This document shows, piece after piece, positions 59,118 to 64,000 of a stretch of 64,000 nt of DNA. Each line of letters opens with the position of its first letter. The first letter of the stretch is position 1. Source of the stretch: Crotalaria pallida (taxonomy: Eukaryota > Streptophyta > Magnoliopsida > Fabales > Fabaceae). The notes below the pieces were generated by a model. The model was not told the origin of the DNA and did not search any database. It was given only the letters and a program-made list of their open reading frames with translations. The DNA is taken from positions 54,257,001 through 54,321,000 of the forward strand of contig CM075654.1 in NCBI GenBank assembly GCA_037953625.1, in the 5' to 3' direction. The position numbers and the translations under genes are program-made.

Positions 59118-59640
59118 CTCCCCTCGGGAGTATGAATGTGTATATAAATGGACCCTCCATAGCGGAGCGTGTATATAAATGTGTATATAAATGGACCTGC
59201 CATAGCGGAGCGTGTATATAAATGGACCCTCCATAGCGGAGCGTGTATATAAATGGACCCTCCTTAACGGAGCATGTATATAAATGGACCCTCCATAGCG
59301 GAGCGTGTATATAAATGGACCCTCCATAACGGAGCGTTATATATAAATGGACCCTCCATAGCAAAGCGTGTATATAAATGGACCCTCCATAGCAAAGCGT
59401 GTATATAAATGGACCCTCCATAATGGAGTGTGAATAATGGACCCTCCCGTAAGGAGTGTGAATATATGTGAATTATGGACCCTCCCTAAGGGAGCGTGAA
59501 TATGAGTATTATGGACCCTCCTTCATGGAGTGTGTAATAGGTAATAGGACCCTCCAAGACGGAGTGTGTGATATGTAAATAGGACCCGCCCTTTAGGTGT
59601 GTGAGAAAATGATAATAGGACCCACCGAGAGGTGAGCGAA
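59118..59640 (+). repeat. 31-bp minisatellite in the solo LTR
   Basis: Units of the type TATATAAATGGACCCTCCAT followed by AGCGGAGCG recur at 31-bp steps (cores at 59193, 59224, 59255, 59286, 59317), then degrade into shorter GGACCCTCC units up to about 59640. GGACCCTCC and GGAG in each unit could pair. Confidence 0.95.
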
Positions 59641-59969
59641 AGATAAGAAAGGAATGAAAAGAGTAGAAAGACATATGGAAAGTATGAAAATGAAAAGATA
59701 AGAAAGATTGAGATGAATAAAAAGGAAAGTAAGTTAGTATGCGAATGGGGTATTATGGCATAGTGTAGGACCTTGGTTTATTGCTATGCTTTTGTAGAAG
59801 CTATATTTTTAAGTTCTGTGTAATGCTACCCTTCTTGCCATTTTTTTACAGGTACCGAGGCAGAGCATGCACGAGTCGTGGCCGAGCAGGGGCACACTCC
59901 ACAGCGTGGAGTGTGAATATTAGGGGTAGGACCATATGTTGGTCCGAGGTTCTTAAATGGACTTTTGAC

Positions 59970-59970
<1 letters not shown>

Positions 59971-60009
<39 letters not shown>
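59971..60009. repeat. (TA)n microsatellite
   Basis: A pure TA run of nearly 40 bp in the LTR. Confidence 0.95.
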
Positions 60010-60013
<4 letters not shown>

Positions 60014-60306
60014 GCTATGTATTATCTTTTGGGGATCAAACTATTTTGTATCTTATTTATTATTTTGGAAATGAAGTATTTGAATACAATGTATTATATT
60101 TTGCTCTGCTAGCATACTGTTGATTATATGAAAGTGTTAATACAGGTTTTCAGGGTAAACACATACTTTTGGAAAGTCCCTAAAACAAAGTAAACTCCGT
60201 CCGATTTTACGAAGATTTTTATAAGGTAATATGTGTTTTAAATAAATTTTCAAGTCACTGAATCTATTCGGGGTAATTAGTATATTAATTAAGATAGGGT
60301 GTTACA

Positions 60307-61535
60307 ACTTCAAATTGCTTAAGCGAAGCTTCATACTCATCTTCATTCTTAGAGTGAAGGACCTTGCTCCATGCATCCTCGTTCAAGGGTTCGTCATCGA
60401 GGTTACACATATAATCCTTGAATTACTTCCTCACATTCTTCTTGATGTGAAACTGACATAACAAATGAGTGGAAGTCGGAAAAACTTTCTTAATTGCGTT
60501 TACCGAAGCACCTTCAAAATCTGTGATAATCACCTTAGGCGTGACATCAACATCTCTTATTAGATCCCTCAAGTGTTGTAGTGCCCACATGAAGTTTGGA
60601 TGTTTCTCAACTTCCACATAAGAGAATGCAACAGAAAATGTTCTTTTGGTTGAAGTCTGCCCAACAACCTCAAGCAACGACCATTTGTATCTATTAGTCT
60701 TATAAGTATTGTCTATGATGAGCACGCCACTAAAAGAATTCAAAAGACTTACAGATTTTGGATGTGCCCAAAATATTTGTTTCACTACTTCCGACTTCTC
60801 ATCCTTTCTATACAAAGTCTCAAATCCATCATCCCTAAGACACTTCAACAAATGTTGCATTTGCATTCTTGGGTCGCGCACACTCTTCTTCCATCTCCTA
60901 TGGATGTTGTATATTTGAGTCAATGTAGTGCAGTTGCTTGGGTTATCTTCCCTCAATTGTACCAATATAAGTCTTGACTTTACCCCCGCCTTCGTCGTCT
61001 AACTAATTATTTTCTGAAGTTCTTCTGCTGTAGGCATTTCGGCCAATACGTGTCCGACAAATGATTCACAGTGCTTATTATTATGAAACCCACGCGACAC
61101 CTTCACAATCCAACCTCCACAAATAGAAGATCACTTCCCATTCAATTTGAAAGGGCAATTGCACTTTTTTTTCCAATAACATACTTTGGATTCTTATTTG
61201 GACAATTGTACACCTCATACCTCTCACAACAGAAAAACCTTCTCGCGAACACCTCCATTATCCGACCGTAGGATTCTGATAACAAATCATTGAGTAGACG
61301 CTTAATCACGAACCCACTCGACTATCGCTACACGACTTGGAAAAACAGTATCACAATCAAATGTATGTGGATCATCAAGACAAACTTCAAGTTCTTTGTT
61401 GTTAACACCTTTTATGGGCTCAACAACTAATTCATCCATATTTACTCTGCACAACATTCCAATAAAGTATAAAAATAAAATAATGGCCAAAAATAAATGT
61501 ATGCCCTTGCCTAGGCGTACAATAGAGGTATACAA
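60307..61535 (-). pseudogene. MULE transposase (FAR1/MuDR-type), N-terminal and core part
   Basis: The minus-strand frame at 60423-60965 contains FWAHPKSVSLLNSFSGVLIIDNTYKTN, VVGQTSTKRTFSVAFSYVEVE and KVIITDFEGASVNAIKKVFP then HLLCQFHIKKNVRK, the MULE transposase catalytic region with the DDE-type Asp residues (IIDNTY and TDFEGA). Upstream (about 60966-61535) the N-terminal part is recognisable (VFPSRVAIVEWVRD; RILRSDNGG; CERYEVYNCPNKN) but has frameshifts and stops. The gene is split by the solo LTR and ends at 53174. Long terminal inverted repeats were not identified. Confidence 0.88.
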
Positions 61536-63574
61536 CTTTTTATTGTACGCATAGGCAGGCGTGTAGGTTATACAAAAATAACCCTATGCTCCTTGCATGG
61601 TCGTACGTATAAAAGAAAAATTTGCTCCTACACTTTTCATGTGGCGTACGTTACAAAAAAAAATAGCCCTACGCCATTGTCTCAACATATGCCTAGATAG
61701 TGGCGTAGGGTCACTTATATAGAAAAAAATGTGGGAGCAGCAAGTACCTTGACAACCACGTAATCTTGTATCCTTTGTGAATGACGCAAGGCTCACAACA
61801 ACATAAAGAACTTGGAACTCCAGTGGGGTATAATGGTTGGAGGTTAGAGTAGTTGGTGGAAGTGGATAAGAGAGAGTGTGGGTGAGATGAAAGGGAAAGA
61901 AAGAGCAAGAAGGTGAAGAAGAAAGAGGAAGGTGGAGGAAGGGGTGAAGCTTGGGAAGGAAGAGTGAGTGGGAGGGAGAATGAAGGAAGTAGGAAGAAAG
62001 AAGAAGAAGATGGTGAAAGGTTGAAGCTTATGGAGAAAGAAAGAATAGAGTGTTTTTGAGGGAGTTTTTTTTATGGAGTTTTTTTTTTGTGGAAGGGTAC
62101 TTTTGGAAGAAAAATTTAAAGAAGAGGTCAAAAACCCAACTTGGGGTTAGAAAATCAAAACCCTTTGGAAAATTAGGTTTAAGTCTAATTTTGGACTCAA
62201 AAACTCATTAGGCCGTACCCCAAAAGTATCCAGGTGAGTCCATTACGTAGCCAACACAAATATTTTTTTTTTAATAGTTGGGTATGCACCTGGTGCATAC
62301 TCGGGCATACCCAACGCGTACCTGCATGAAAGGTGCTTATCTAATTAAAGGTGCTTATCTTCAGCCATAAAGGCCGATGTTAAGAAAATTCTTTTTTAAT
62401 ATTCAAAACTAATAAATTAAAATTATACTTTTTTTTTGGTATAATCACGTTTATTTTTTCATGGCAATCGTGTTCAAGTATGAAATGTTTGAAATATGAT
62501 TAACTACCTCACTTCAACAATACCAATGAGATTTGACTCAGTTGACATTGTGAAATTAATTGAGATTCTAGGAATGAGATCCGGGTGGTAATAGTCTCGG
62601 TTTCAATTCTTAGGAAAACACTCCACTTGGAGAGACATACTAATTATCTCTAAGCGGATTAGTCTCGGGAACTCCCATTAGTAGTGGTGGACCCTGGGGA
62701 TACGTGGGCTTGCAAAAAGCATAGACCTAATAAAAGACTCACTCTAACAATGATTTTCTTTTTAATTTCATAATAAATTTGTTTTGAGTATAAAGTACAA
62801 TAAAAAAGGAGGAATCATATATTATTATTATTATTTTTATATATCGAATTACTATTATTTTAATAATAATAATATATTAATAATAATATATTATTATTAT
62901 TATTAAAATAATAATAATTCGATATTATTATTAATATATTATTATTATTATTGCCTAATGAATAAATTTATATATACAAAACTGTTACTTTGATCATCGA
63001 CATTTTAAGGTCATTTTACTTTCATTCCCGAGAGTTCAAATATTCTTCTTTAGTTCCTGAGATTGTAAAACATTACTCACCTTACTCTCACGTGGATCGT
63101 TAGCAAGTACTCCAAGGATATAACTGAAATAATTTTAGTAATCTCAATGATCAAATTGAATTAAATGTTTATAATAGTTAAATATTAAATTGAAAGAGAA
63201 ATTAAATGACATTACTCCCTAGATACTAATAAGAGTAATATTTTACAATTTTATGGACTAAAGTGAAATTTTCAAAATCTCAAAAACAAAAGTAAAACTA
63301 CCTTACATTGATGATCAAAGAGACAGATTTGTCAATGTGACATAACATGTGGTCTGTCATATCACCAATAAAGTGACGAAATGACAATTTTCAAACATTT
63401 GAGCAAAGTTTAAGAACTTATTATAAAACAACACCTAAGTTGATGATCTAAAAACTTTAATAATAAAAAAAATAATGAATATATTTTTTTAAGTTGACCA
63501 CCAATTATTGCCGTATTGCAAAAGGTGGACCCACCAACCACTATCAATGTATGATATGCTCATAGTGTTTCCTC
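61536..63574. other. Noncoding, probable MULE 5' region, then AT-rich repeats
   Basis: 61540-61740 has several diverged short repeats around CCTACGCCATTGTCTC. 61840-62160 is purine-rich and partly matches 42905-42990 inverted. 62534-62609 has tRNA-like A and B box motifs (TGACTCAGTTGA, GGTTTCAATTC) and might be a SINE remnant, at low confidence. 62818-62958 is an ATT-rich perfect palindrome. No gene supported. Confidence 0.4.
62818..62958. repeat. ATT/AAT-rich palindrome
   Basis: Runs of ATT and AAT are arranged so that the sequence around TTAATAATAATATATTATTA folds back on itself for tens of bases; it includes ATCGAATTA and its near-inverse TAATTCGAT. Confidence 0.85.
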
Positions 63575-63581
63575 TATAAAT
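63575..63581 (+). promoter_or_regulatory. TATA box of the carboxypeptidase-like gene
   Basis: TATAAAT lies 57 bp upstream of the ATG at 63632, a normal plant spacing. Confidence 0.55.
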
Positions 63582-63631
63582 TGGTCTTCATTTGGTTTGA
63601 GAGTGAGGTCATTATTGTACATGGTCATACA

Positions 63632-63759
63632 ATGTTCTGCTACTTAGTATTATTTATCATTTCCCTAAGCTTCGTGTTGATCCATTCAGCACCCGAAAGC
63701 TCTCTCATAAAACAGGTTCCGGGCTTCAATGGAACTATCCCTTCCAAACATTATGCTGG
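63632..63759 (+). CDS. Serine carboxypeptidase-like protein, first exon (runs off the window)
   Basis: From ATG 63632 the exon encodes a signal peptide (MFCYLVLFIISLSFVLIHS) and then APESSLIKQVPGFNGTIPSK with HYAG, the conserved start of plant serine carboxypeptidase-like enzymes (usual form LPGFxGxxPSKHYAGY). It ends at a GTATGC donor after GCTGG. The catalytic Ser, Asp and His lie in later exons, outside the window, so activity cannot be judged. These enzymes are secretory or vacuolar hydrolases or acyltransferases. The ATG was chosen because it gives a clean signal peptide; an upstream in-frame ATG at 63581 is less likely. Confidence 0.8.
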
Positions 63760-64000
63760 GTATGCTATCTTTATCAAATTTTACATTAAATGCCCTTTCT
63801 ACGGTGGAAATTTTAAATATATTTAAACAAATTTTTACTGTTATTATTTTTATTTTTTATTTATTTTACGTTGGTATTGTTTTATGCCTTAATCTCACTC
63901 TACCTTCCAAGCATTGTGCTGATACTCACAAACTCTTTTTTTTTTTAATAATTATCTTCTATTTCATAAGTATTATTGATACATTTGAGTAATGGAAGAA

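Larger units (their letters stand above)
53615..60306 (+). mobile_element. Ty3-type solo LTR (about 3.5 kb without the inserted Helitron)
   Basis: It runs from TGTAACATCTCGAATTTTAA to GATAGGGTGTTACA, flanked by a perfect 5-bp duplication ACTTC. It shares the GACGGTTAACGAA block (54929-type position near 53926) and the GGTACCGAGGCAGAGCATGC block (59851) with the LTR at 995-3714. There is no internal region, so it is a solo LTR left by recombination. It splits a MULE transposase gene and contains a Helitron and a 31-bp minisatellite. Confidence 0.92.

Noticed and set aside
59000..59421. Overlapping minus-strand frames with repeated FIYT peptides
   Set aside because: Translation of the 31-bp minisatellite in different frames.
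62534..62609. tRNA gene
   Set aside because: The A and B boxes are weak and no cloverleaf can be drawn; at best a SINE remnant.

Overview
This window looks like nuclear DNA of a eudicot plant. A legume is my best guess, but that rests on the look of the repeats and is not proven. It is AT-rich and intron-bearing: only three host genes and the first exon of a fourth are visible, and most of the rest is nested transposable elements.

Layout. 1-3714 is the 3' end of a Ty3 chromovirus (integrase, chromodomain, 3' LTR). 3715-12985 is Ty3-type LTR material rebuilt into a near-perfect inverted repeat: two 2,182-bp arms around a 1,306-bp spacer that holds a 575-bp tandem duplication. 12990-17170 holds fold-back (MITE-like) elements, LTR fragments and a broken copy of exon 1 of the next gene. 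17171-20927 (minus) is an intact three-exon gene for a DUF7815-type protein. 21449-33577 (plus) is an SKU5-like multicopper-oxidase-family gene whose intron 1 holds a 7.2-kb Ty3 element and whose 3' half is decayed. 36228-40597 (minus) is an intact eight-exon PSF2 (GINS2) gene, with a copia remnant about 130 bp upstream of its start codon. 41.6-53.2 kb is repeat mosaic: Stowaway MITEs, a copia-like LTR, a complete Cassandra element carrying a 5S-rRNA-derived sequence, and a long duplicated Ty3 LTR. 53.2-61.5 kb is a clear three-layer nest: a MULE transposase gene split by a Ty3 solo LTR (TSD ACTTC), itself entered by a Helitron. 63632-63759 is the signal-peptide exon of a serine carboxypeptidase-like gene that runs off the window.

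The host genes do not form a pathway. PSF2 belongs to the replicative helicase, the SKU5-like and carboxypeptidase-like products would be secreted, and the DUF7815 protein has no known role that I can state.

The least explained signal is a family of 35-bp modules between 43.5 and 52.8 kb. Each has two 8-bp palindromes (AACCGGTT, or AATCGATT and variants) placed exactly 21 bp apart, and ten modules keep that spacing. I know of no feature class that covers them. All comparisons were made by eye; percentages and difference counts are approximate.
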